From NCBI RefSeq assembly GCF_019209905.1, contig NZ_JAHUTM010000003.1:62001-126000 (forward strand): a stretch of 64,000 nt of DNA, in the 5' to 3' direction. The notes beneath the pieces are model-generated. The model was not told the DNA's origin, made no database searches, and saw only the letters and a program-made list of their open reading frames with translations. The translations under genes were made by a program, and so were the position numbers. Origin of the DNA: Corynebacterium sp. TAE3-ERU12. GTDB lineage: Bacteria > Actinomycetota > Actinomycetes > Mycobacteriales > Mycobacteriaceae. Shown piece by piece: positions 57,207 through 64,000 of this stretch. Position 1 is the first letter of the stretch. Each line of letters begins with the position of its first letter.

Positions 57207-58388
57207 CTATTCAGAAACCTCCTGGTAGCCCAGGTCGATCATCATCTGATGTGTCGCGGCAACCATGGTGTCCATCATGTCGTCGGGCACAAAGGCCGAT
57301 AACACGAACTGGCAGCGTGAACCGGTCTCATAGAGGTTGGCGGCAATAAGCCCCGGAATAGCGGGGTGCCCCGCCAATACGCTCGGGGTCCCTTCCGGGA
57401 AACGCGTATGTGTCCAGTTCGTCTCGAGGTTCCGCGTCGGGGCAGGCCCGGACAGCGGCTCAGTACCAATACGCATTTCCTCGTGAGTGCGAAAAGCTCC
57501 CCATAATTGGCGCACCAGCTGCGGAATGGAGCTGATACCTGCCCGAATGAGCGGGAATGCGGACCGGGCGCGGGACTGAGTCTTTGCGACTGCGGCATCG
57601 AGATCATCGTCGGTGGACATCCGCATCCTTGTGGGAGCATTGCCGGTGCGGCGGTGCAGCATTGGGTGCATCGGGCGCAAACTGACCAGAATCCACGAGT
57701 CCAGCGGATGCAATGTGCCTTCGGGTAGCGCGTTTTTCAACGCCAGCCGCCAGGAGATGCCGCGCCTAATAACTCCAGGCTGACGGCGGTCTTCATGTGG
57801 CCAGATGTAGTTGGAAACGAGATAGTGGGCGCGGCCTGGCGCCAGAGCGTAGTCCTCGACTGGTTGTTTGGAGCGTTCCTCCCGGACGATGGCGCGGCAG
57901 GACTTCCATGCGGTCTTTGGCTGTGCAATCGCTGCGGTTAACGCGGCCCGAATGACCGCAGTGAGAGTGAATGGAGTCTTAGACAGCCCACTGTCATCAC
58001 TGGGGTCGAAGGGTTCGCCCAGCCCGTACATACAGTACGGCTTCAGGGTGTCGAGCACGGTCGGGCTATCACCACGCTTATGCGAGTTGGCGCTCATAAT
58101 GAAGCGGCCACACCGGGCTAGCAGCAGCTCATCGATGGATAGGCCACCTCGTTCGTGGAGGTAGCGGTGCATCTCCGCGAGGCAGTCCGCCGGATCGGTG
58201 CGGTCGGGCAGCTCGGCGAAATGAACCTCGATACCGGGGATCGACGACCGGATACATGAGGTAATCAGCCCTTGGCTTACCCCACCAAACCCAGGTAACT
58301 CGTGTCCTTCCGGGCAGTGCAGCATGGACACACTAATCACACCGTCCCACCGACGGTCCAGCACTAACCGGCGCAGGCCGAGCTGCAT
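57207..58388 (-). CDS. Hypothetical protein of the polysaccharide locus
   Basis: The 393-residue protein lacks a signal peptide and clear membrane helices. I do not recognise the family. N-terminal features include LHCPEGHELPGFGG and a Cys/Trp-containing middle part (AQPKTAWKSCRAIVREERSK); the C-terminal half, with ETNWTHTRFP and IAANLYETGSRCQFVLSAFVPDD, faintly recalls the second half of CoA-dependent acyltransferase/condensation folds, but the HHxxxDG motif is absent. Acyl or other substituent transfer to the polymer is a guess. AT-rich DNA upstream (58389-58511) carries a TATATA box and probably its own promoter. Confidence 0.65.
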   Translation of the reverse strand: MQLGLRRLVLDRRWDGVISVSMLHCPEGHELPGFGGVSQGLITSCIRSSIPGIEVHFAELPDRTDPADCLAEMHRYLHERGGLSIDELLLARCGRFIMSANSHKRGDSPTVLDTLKPYCMYGLGEPFDPSDDSGLSKTPFTLTAVIRAALTAAIAQPKTAWKSCRAIVREERSKQPVEDYALAPGRAHYLVSNYIWPHEDRRQPGVIRRGISWRLALKNALPEGTLHPLDSWILVSLRPMHPMLHRRTGNAPTRMRMSTDDDLDAAVAKTQSRARSAFPLIRAGISSIPQLVRQLWGAFRTHEEMRIGTEPLSGPAPTRNLETNWTHTRFPEGTPSVLAGHPAIPGLIAANLYETGSRCQFVLSAFVPDDMMDTMVAATHQMMIDLGYQEVSE

Positions 58389-58511
58389 GGTGTCACACCC
58401 CTATATAGGTAATCATCATTAACGCATCGTTTTAACTATGAACACGATTTAAGTAAAGGGTATAGCAGGAACCGGCAGCTGCTAAAGACCACACCTGCCG
58501 ATTAGGGGAAC

Positions 58512-59786
58512 TCACTGAGCAACTGGCTCCTTCCGTTCCAACCAATCCGGCAAGGGATCAGAGGTGCGCAAATTGACGTGCCCCCGCAAAGCCAACATGA
58601 CCAAGCCCAGGAGCAATGCCGCCATCACCACGGAGTGGATCGCGATATAAATAATGGCCAGCTGGTTGGTGATCACCAAAAGCACAATGGCGGCTGTCGC
58701 AGCGCGCAACACACACCAGTAGGCCATGTACTGCACCGCCCCCATCAGCAGCAAAAACTTGTAAATGGCGGCAAGCGAAAATATCGCGAAACAGTGGCAC
58801 ACCATCGCCAGGATGAAGCTCCACTCCACCGAGAAATCCTTGCTGATGGACAACACAATGATCGTGGCCGGCACAGTCACAATCGCAGCCACCGCAGCCA
58901 ACCCACCAGATAGCGCCACTGAGGTACGGACCGTGCGGCTCACGTCTTCGCGGGTACCACTGCGCACCGCCCGCGCAAGGTTCATATCAAGTCCTGGTGC
59001 AACGAGCATGCCGAAGGTGGTCATCACACCACCAGCAATGCGCTGCAGACCGGACCACACAATGCCCGCCCCACTGGTGACACCGACCGTCGAGACAGAT
59101 AGCGACGAGACCTGCGAGCCAAAGATATCGATCGCCGAGCTCACAATGGCTGTCTTATGAGTGCGGATATAGCTGAAAGTCTCCACCACCGGGGTCTCAT
59201 TCCACGAGCGCAACACCCGCGCGCGCATCACGGAAACACCGACGAGCCAGCCCACCACATACGACAGCACACCGGTGGCGGCCAGCGCTTCTTTCCAATC
59301 AGTGACCATCGAAATGGCCGCCACTGACACCAGGCTTGTCAAGCCATAAATCAGCCGCACCCGCGCGTACAGCTTGTACTGGGCACGACGCACGAACATG
59401 GAGTTCACGATCTCGTAAAAGACCATGGCCACAGACATGGCGATGCTCCACACGACGATATCGACGAAGGCCGAGTCCCGGACAATGAGAACACCGGCAC
59501 CAACGGTCGCAATAGCTGCGGCACACAGTGTTGTCCGAACCGTCGCGGTGACCGCACCGGGGGCGTCAGCGTCGGAAAGCACCGGGTAAATACCAGGGAA
59601 TGCCAGCCCACAGATGCGGGCGCTAATAGAGGCAATCGCCGAGACAACAACAACGAAGCCGACCTGATCCATCCGGCCCAGAGCCATCGGGATAAGCATC
59701 GCGCCGAAGGTAGCGACCTGGGAGATAATGCCGGTGCCGACGCCAGCAAAATTGGCGAAGTTCACCCTTCTGCCCAGAACAAGCAT
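58512..59786 (-). CDS. Polysaccharide flippase-like membrane protein
   Basis: The 424-residue protein has about 11-12 membrane helices, beginning with NFAGVGTGIISQVATFGAMLIP, the typical opening of Wzx/MATE-like O-unit flippases. It probably translocates the lipid-linked repeat unit. The stop of the upstream phosphatase gene is immediately adjacent, so it is in the same operon as the phosphatase and the polymerase/kinase. Wzx is assigned from topology and context because sequence motifs in this family are weak. Confidence 0.75.
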   Translation of the reverse strand: MLVLGRRVNFANFAGVGTGIISQVATFGAMLIPMALGRMDQVGFVVVVSAIASISARICGLAFPGIYPVLSDADAPGAVTATVRTTLCAAAIATVGAGVLIVRDSAFVDIVVWSIAMSVAMVFYEIVNSMFVRRAQYKLYARVRLIYGLTSLVSVAAISMVTDWKEALAATGVLSYVVGWLVGVSVMRARVLRSWNETPVVETFSYIRTHKTAIVSSAIDIFGSQVSSLSVSTVGVTSGAGIVWSGLQRIAGGVMTTFGMLVAPGLDMNLARAVRSGTREDVSRTVRTSVALSGGLAAVAAIVTVPATIIVLSISKDFSVEWSFILAMVCHCFAIFSLAAIYKFLLLMGAVQYMAYWCVLRAATAAIVLLVITNQLAIIYIAIHSVVMAALLLGLVMLALRGHVNLRTSDPLPDWLERKEPVAQ

Positions 59787-60320
59787 CTAAGACTCCCGAA
59801 CAACTACTGGCAGTACCTCAGCTAAGGCAGCCGAGATGATATCGACACTGCGCTGGCACACGTCCCGGTCTTTGCCATAAGGGTCCGCAATCCCCCAATC
59901 CTGATCGGAAAGCACCCCACGGGCCACAGTGCTGAAATCGGCGAGACTATTGACGTAGCCATGCTCGGCCAAGGCCGCGGCGCGGCGAAGCAAAAACACC
60001 CGCCGGAACATCGCCGGCTGGATACGCACCACCGCATCACGATGATGTTCTTCCATACACAGCACCAGATCGGCTTTGCGGACATCCGCGCCAGTGAGTC
60101 GACTGGCGCAGAAACCGTCGGTAGGCACACCACGTTGCTGCAGAATATCGGCGATCGTCGCCTCTACTGGTTCTCCGCTGAGCCCATAGACTCCGGCACT
60201 GGCGAACTCGAGTGGGGCGTTATGCTCGCGGGCCCACTGCGCCGAGATCACCTCAGCTGCCGCGGACCTGCAAATATTGCCGGTGCAGACAAACAGGATT
60301 CGTGGGGTAGCTGCGGACAT
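59787..60320 (-). CDS. Low-molecular-weight protein tyrosine phosphatase (Wzb-like)
   Basis: The 177-residue cytoplasmic phosphatase has the CX5R loop with Cys12 and Arg18 (VCTGNICRS) and the general-acid Asp in IADPYGKD. It follows the BY-kinase gene directly (start and stop overlap by one base), so it is the expected phosphatase partner that resets kinase phosphorylation during polymer assembly. Confidence 0.94.
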   Translation of the reverse strand: MSAATPRILFVCTGNICRSAAAEVISAQWAREHNAPLEFASAGVYGLSGEPVEATIADILQQRGVPTDGFCASRLTGADVRKADLVLCMEEHHRDAVVRIQPAMFRRVFLLRRAAALAEHGYVNSLADFSTVARGVLSDQDWGIADPYGKDRDVCQRSVDIISAALAEVLPVVVRES

Positions 60321-62962
60321 CAGCGCTTAGCCCGGACTGCCCGGCGACCCGAGCTGCTGGTGTCCTTCGAATAAGCCGAGTAGTGGTAGCCGTGGCGGCT
60401 GCCCTCCGGCACCCGGTTGAGTGCAGTACCCACCAGGTGCGCGTTGACGGTATCGAGGATGTTCTTGGAATCACGGATTTGTTCGTAGGTTGTCTCACCA
60501 TGCCGCACCACCAGAATCGCTGCCTGCGCAGAGGCCGCCAGCAACGAACCATCGGTGACCGGCAGCAGCGGCGGGCTGTCCACAATGACGTAGTCATAAC
60601 GGCCAGCCAGTTCATCAAGCAACGCGCGACAAGCATTCGAGGCAAGCAACTCCGCCGGGTTCGGCGGGATCATGCCACTCGCGATGATGTCGAAGGAACG
60701 CTCCGAGTAATTCTGGATCGCATCATTGATGCTGATATCGCCGGCGAGGATGGTGGACAGGCCCACCGAGCCCTCGATCGCAGGCCCAATCGACCGGGCC
60801 ACCCGGGGGCGGCGCAGGTCACCGTCGATAAGCAGCACCGAGTGGCCCTCAGCGGCAAGTGATGATGCCAGGTTCAGTGCGACAGTGGTCTTGCCCTCAC
60901 CCTGGACAGAACTGGTGATGGCGATAATCTTCGGCGGCTTATCAACGTCGACGAAGCGCAGGTTGGTGCGCAATGCACGGATACCTTCGACCGCCGGGGT
61001 GATATCGGTGCGGTAATCCGGCAACCGACCAGTACCGAGCTGCGGGTTAACGGGAACCTCACCAAGCACCGGCACCCCGGCGATATCTTCGACATCACTA
61101 CGCGAGGACACAGTGCGGTCGAGCAAGGTGGTCACAGCGATAGCAATCACAGCTGCGAGCAGACCGAAAATACCCCCCAGCACAGTGTTGAGGACGTACT
61201 TCGGCGACGACGGTTCCGAAGGCACCTCAGCGGTATCAGTGATCGTCATCGAGGTAAACGGCTCGGTGCTGACGTTGGTGTTTTGCATCGGAGCGCCGGT
61301 CACCGGGTCAATCCACTGCTGGGTGTCCTGGACGGCGTACACATCGAGCTCACTGACCATCGCCTTGAGCTGCTTAGCAGCAACATCAGAGATCTGACGG
61401 GCCTGCTCAGGGTCCTCCGCGGTGGCAGAAAGCTGGAAAATCACCGTCTGGGGAGTTGGCTCTCCCTCCAGCATCTCCTGCATTTCACTCTTGGTGTAAT
61501 CGAGGTTGAGTTCATCGATCACACGACCGATCAGCACATCGCCTTTGACGAGCTCCGCGTAGGAAGCCAAACGCTGCTGGAAGAACTCCGACTGCGCGAA
61601 GAGCTGCGAGTCACCGGTCTTCGACGGCGCCGCGGTCACAAAGATATCCGTGGTCGCTGTGTATTTCTTCGGCATCAGCATGGAGATACCGAAGCCAATA
61701 GCGGCGAAAATCACTGCAGAGAGCACAATGCCCCACCACAGTCGGCCTAGTGCGGACAGAACCCGATTCCACATCCGGTCTCCGCTTTCGGAAACATTGT
61801 CCGACATCGTCGCTCCCATCGTCGTTACTTCAGAATTATTATGCATTTCAAAAACAGCGGCATCTGAAGCGTCCGGCGCACGCGCCGCAATCGCCAGAAT
61901 TACCAGGGGGAAAATCGGCGTCATATGGCGCAAAAACGAACCAAAATCTGGCTCAAATAGCGCCTGCACCGACAAGAAAGCCAAAGTCAGCATCAGCGCG
62001 CGCGCCACATACCCAGTCGGTCGACTATCGCGGTACTGCCACAGCGCCTGCGCAAAAAGCGCCCACACCATCACAATGAATAGTGCAGACACAACGTGAT
62101 ACGGGGTACCGAGCATAAACAGCGGGACCGGAATGACCAGCGCAAAAAGAGTCAAAACAACGTTGACCACACCACCGAGTGGCTCAGGCCAATCCACAAA
62201 GCGCTCAATCAGCGTGTTGACCTCAACACTGCGGTATTCATTAACCGTCAAACGAGCAAAGTCCGCCGGGTTGCCGGTACCAACCCAGATGGCAAAACCA
62301 GTCAGCGCTGTTGTGGCAACAACCACAGCCCACATCCACTTGGAAAAACCACGGATGAGGATCAGTATGCGAAAAACCGCGTAAACGGCGGCGACGATCA
62401 TCCAGTAACTGCGGAACCAGTAACCGAATGCGAACATCACGGCGACTGCGGCGATCTCTCCGCGTAATCCCCGCGGCAACAGCAATACCAACAGCACCGT
62501 CGCGGCGACCATGAGTTCCTTGGTGAAGGTGCCCATGAAGATCGCTGCCAGCACCAGTGTGGCCGCGATAAAACCAAGCGCATAAATGCCCCGCGGCACA
62601 CGCCCAGCCCGCCACAGTGCCACAAAGACGGCCGCAGCGAGAATGGAGTAACTCAACAACCCGGCAGCAACTGTATCCGCACCGGAAAATCCCAATGTTC
62701 GGTACACATTGGCAATGACCGCATACGACCCGTAATCCTCCAAACTGAGGATGAAGGGGTAATCAAGCAGGTAGCCGATACCAATCGCATCCAAATCGAA
62801 ACGACGCGGCAAAATAAAACTACGCAGCAAAATCAGTGGCACCGGCAGCACCACTGCGACCAAAAGCAGCGCGAACACTCCCGACGGCAACTGCCGTAAA
62901 GACTGCCGTGGTTGAGCTACCTGCCGGGTAGCTAAACGTTGCGATGGCGGGATTGAACTCAT
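60320..62962 (-). CDS. Polysaccharide polymerase-like membrane protein fused to Wzz/BY-kinase
   Basis: One open frame of 880 codons joins two proteins. Residues 1-372 have about ten membrane helices and look like a Wzy-type polymerase. From residue 386 a standard actinobacterial co-polymerase/BY-kinase follows: Wzz domain between helices at about 402-420 and 612-632, then Walker A SSVQGEGKTT (about 680), Walker A' LLIDGDLRRP, Walker B YVIVDSPPLL, and a C-terminal Tyr cluster (GYHYSAYS). An internal ATG at 61807 has GGGAG five bases upstream and would give a normal 494-residue kinase. A T5 run lies just before the joint (plus strand A5, 61850-61854); one more T would end the polymerase at TGA 61850-61848. 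Confidence 0.85.
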   Translation of the reverse strand: MSSIPPSQRLATRQVAQPRQSLRQLPSGVFALLLVAVVLPVPLILLRSFILPRRFDLDAIGIGYLLDYPFILSLEDYGSYAVIANVYRTLGFSGADTVAAGLLSYSILAAAVFVALWRAGRVPRGIYALGFIAATLVLAAIFMGTFTKELMVAATVLLVLLLPRGLRGEIAAVAVMFAFGYWFRSYWMIVAAVYAVFRILILIRGFSKWMWAVVVATTALTGFAIWVGTGNPADFARLTVNEYRSVEVNTLIERFVDWPEPLGGVVNVVLTLFALVIPVPLFMLGTPYHVVSALFIVMVWALFAQALWQYRDSRPTGYVARALMLTLAFLSVQALFEPDFGSFLRHMTPIFPLVILAIAARAPDASDAAVFEMHNNSEVTTMGATMSDNVSESGDRMWNRVLSALGRLWWGIVLSAVIFAAIGFGISMLMPKKYTATTDIFVTAAPSKTGDSQLFAQSEFFQQRLASYAELVKGDVLIGRVIDELNLDYTKSEMQEMLEGEPTPQTVIFQLSATAEDPEQARQISDVAAKQLKAMVSELDVYAVQDTQQWIDPVTGAPMQNTNVSTEPFTSMTITDTAEVPSEPSSPKYVLNTVLGGIFGLLAAVIAIAVTTLLDRTVSSRSDVEDIAGVPVLGEVPVNPQLGTGRLPDYRTDITPAVEGIRALRTNLRFVDVDKPPKIIAITSSVQGEGKTTVALNLASSLAAEGHSVLLIDGDLRRPRVARSIGPAIEGSVGLSTILAGDISINDAIQNYSERSFDIIASGMIPPNPAELLASNACRALLDELAGRYDYVIVDSPPLLPVTDGSLLAASAQAAILVVRHGETTYEQIRDSKNILDTVNAHLVGTALNRVPEGSRHGYHYSAYSKDTSSSGRRAVRAKR

Positions 62963-64000
62963 GCGGCCAACTCAGCACCTGCGACGCCGTAAAGGCTCAC
63001 CAAACTCTTCCGCAACGCGGATTCACTATAGAGTTCGCGCACCTCAGCCCAACTGGCAATAACCGAGTCCGGGTTATCCAGGGCTGTCAGTACAGCGGAA
63101 ACGGCTTGGTCCCGGTCGTCGTAACGGACCTGGGCGGGACATTCAAACAGTGGGGCAATATTTGGCACCACCGTCGGAATGCCAAGTGCCAACGCTTCTA
63201 ATACCGCCGCCGGGAAACCATCATGGCTAGCGGAGTGTAGGTACACCGAGAATTTCGATACTTCCTCAATAACCTGCTCATGCGACATCCAACCGGACAC
63301 GCTCACGCCCGCGTCCTCTAGGCACGCCCGCAGACCCGCATCACCATCACCGATCCACCGCATCTGAATATCAGGGCGGATCTGTTTCAGCGACCGGGCC
63401 ACCGCTGCAAAAAGGTGCGGGTTGCGCTGGATAGAAATACGTCCAGCCATCCCCACTACCGGAGGTGCGCTGGGATTCCAGCGTGCCCCGCACAGTTCGT
63501 CGGCAAGCACTGCATTACGCACAATACGGCGGCGAATAAAGGGGTTGACCGTCGATAAAGTGCGGTCCTCAAATGACGAGCAGGCCGCAAAAGTCCCAGT
63601 CAGTGGGGACACTATGGTTTCGACGGTGCGGTAGAAAAAACGATTCAGAGCAGGGCTGGCGGGATCATTGAGTGCTATGCCATGCGGGGTGTACACAATC
63701 TTTCGCCGCACCCCAGGCAACCAGCCCGCACCAAGACGCGCATAACAACCAGCGAAACTCGAATGCGCATGAATAACGTCGGGCTGTAATCGACGAACCT
63801 GTTTAGTTACCTCCGCGATCGCGCGGCCGTGACCTATCGGCAAATGCAGAATTTCATCGAAAGTTTCCGGGTCCGGGCTGTATTCACCATCAGCGCGGCG
63901 CGCATTCGCCAACAGCACATGCCGCGCCTCGGGGACAAGAGCCGTGTAGCGCTCCAGCATTGACTGCACACCACCGGCGTAGCACTCGGAGATATGCAGA
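62959..64000 (-). CDS. Glycosyltransferase, GT4 family (5' end outside window)
   Basis: The frame is open to the window edge: upstream of the GTG at 63969 the codons read HISECYAGGVQSM, the usual N-terminal loop of GT4 enzymes, so the gene starts beyond base 64000. Visible are DVIHAHSSFAG, TPHGIAL, VVGMAGRISIQRNP and the donor-site ASHDGFPAAVLEALALGIPTVVPN. It overlaps the polymerase/kinase start by four bases (ATGA), so it belongs to the same operon. Confidence 0.9.
   Translation of the reverse strand, partial: LHISECYAGGVQSMLERYTALVPEARHVLLANARRADGEYSPDPETFDEILHLPIGHGRAIAEVTKQVRRLQPDVIHAHSSFAGCYARLGAGWLPGVRRKIVYTPHGIALNDPASPALNRFFYRTVETIVSPLTGTFAACSSFEDRTLSTVNPFIRRRIVRNAVLADELCGARWNPSAPPVVGMAGRISIQRNPHLFAAVARSLKQIRPDIQMRWIGDGDAGLRACLEDAGVSVSGWMSHEQVIEEVSKFSVYLHSASHDGFPAAVLEALALGIPTVVPNIAPLFECPAQVRYDDRDQAVSAVLTALDNPDSVIASWAEVRELYSESALRKSLVSLYGVAGAELAA

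Overview
The window looks like a chromosomal segment of a Corynebacterium or a close relative in the Mycobacteriales. This is inferred from gene order and protein families, not from a search. The order radA / beta-carbonic anhydrase / mutY / clpC is the corynebacterial one. The run dacB-tilS-hpt-ftsH-folE-folP-folB-folK-(DUF3180)-(Pro-rich membrane protein)-(DUF2520)-panC-panD matches the Mycobacterium tuberculosis Rv3601c-Rv3610c neighbourhood. There is also a FadE24/FadE23-type acyl-CoA dehydrogenase pair. The DNA is GC-rich, and several genes appear to start directly at the transcript 5' end (leaderless), as is common in this order. No rRNA gene, complete tRNA gene, insertion sequence or CRISPR array was seen.

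Layout. 1-5982: DNA repair and protein quality control (radA 3' part, carbonic anhydrase, mutY, clpC). 5983-6452: intergenic, with a ClgR-type box. 6453-18218: lipid and envelope accessory genes: an acyl-CoA synthetase, a metallophosphoesterase and a frameshifted Tat-exported paralogue, a two-component system divergent from an ABC exporter across a palindromic operator, a MafI-like small protein next to a tRNA fragment, and the fadE pair. 18449-21936: Mn/Zn ABC importer. 22010-27490: lhr helicase and nei-type glycosylase. 27487-31179: lysS and a PhoX phosphatase. 31366-43159: pantothenate/folate/ftsH/hpt/tilS/dacB gene run, all on the minus strand. 43271-49463: pyrophosphatase, rhodanese, MarR regulator, a large membrane-bound Pls/PosA-type single-module peptide synthetase, and polyphosphate kinase 2. 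49539-54859: GntR regulator with a membrane protein, groEL with CIRCE elements, an M20 dipeptidase, and a stand-alone LeuA regulatory-domain protein preceded by a possible attenuator. 54856-64000: surface polysaccharide locus (LCP ligase, two GT4 glycosyltransferases, flippase, low-molecular-weight tyrosine phosphatase, and a polymerase fused in frame to a BY-kinase).

Best candidates for something new: (a) the Pls/PosA-like synthetase, whose adenylation pocket reads like a lysine-type code; (b) the polymerase/BY-kinase fusion, with a T5 run and an internal start at the joint; (c) at least 23 exact copies of GTCGGCAAGC/GCTTGCCGAC, far above chance; (d) a leaderless 20-codon upstream ORF whose end lies in a strong hairpin before the LeuA-domain gene; (e) divergent leaderless genes (bca/mutY) with overlapping -10 boxes.
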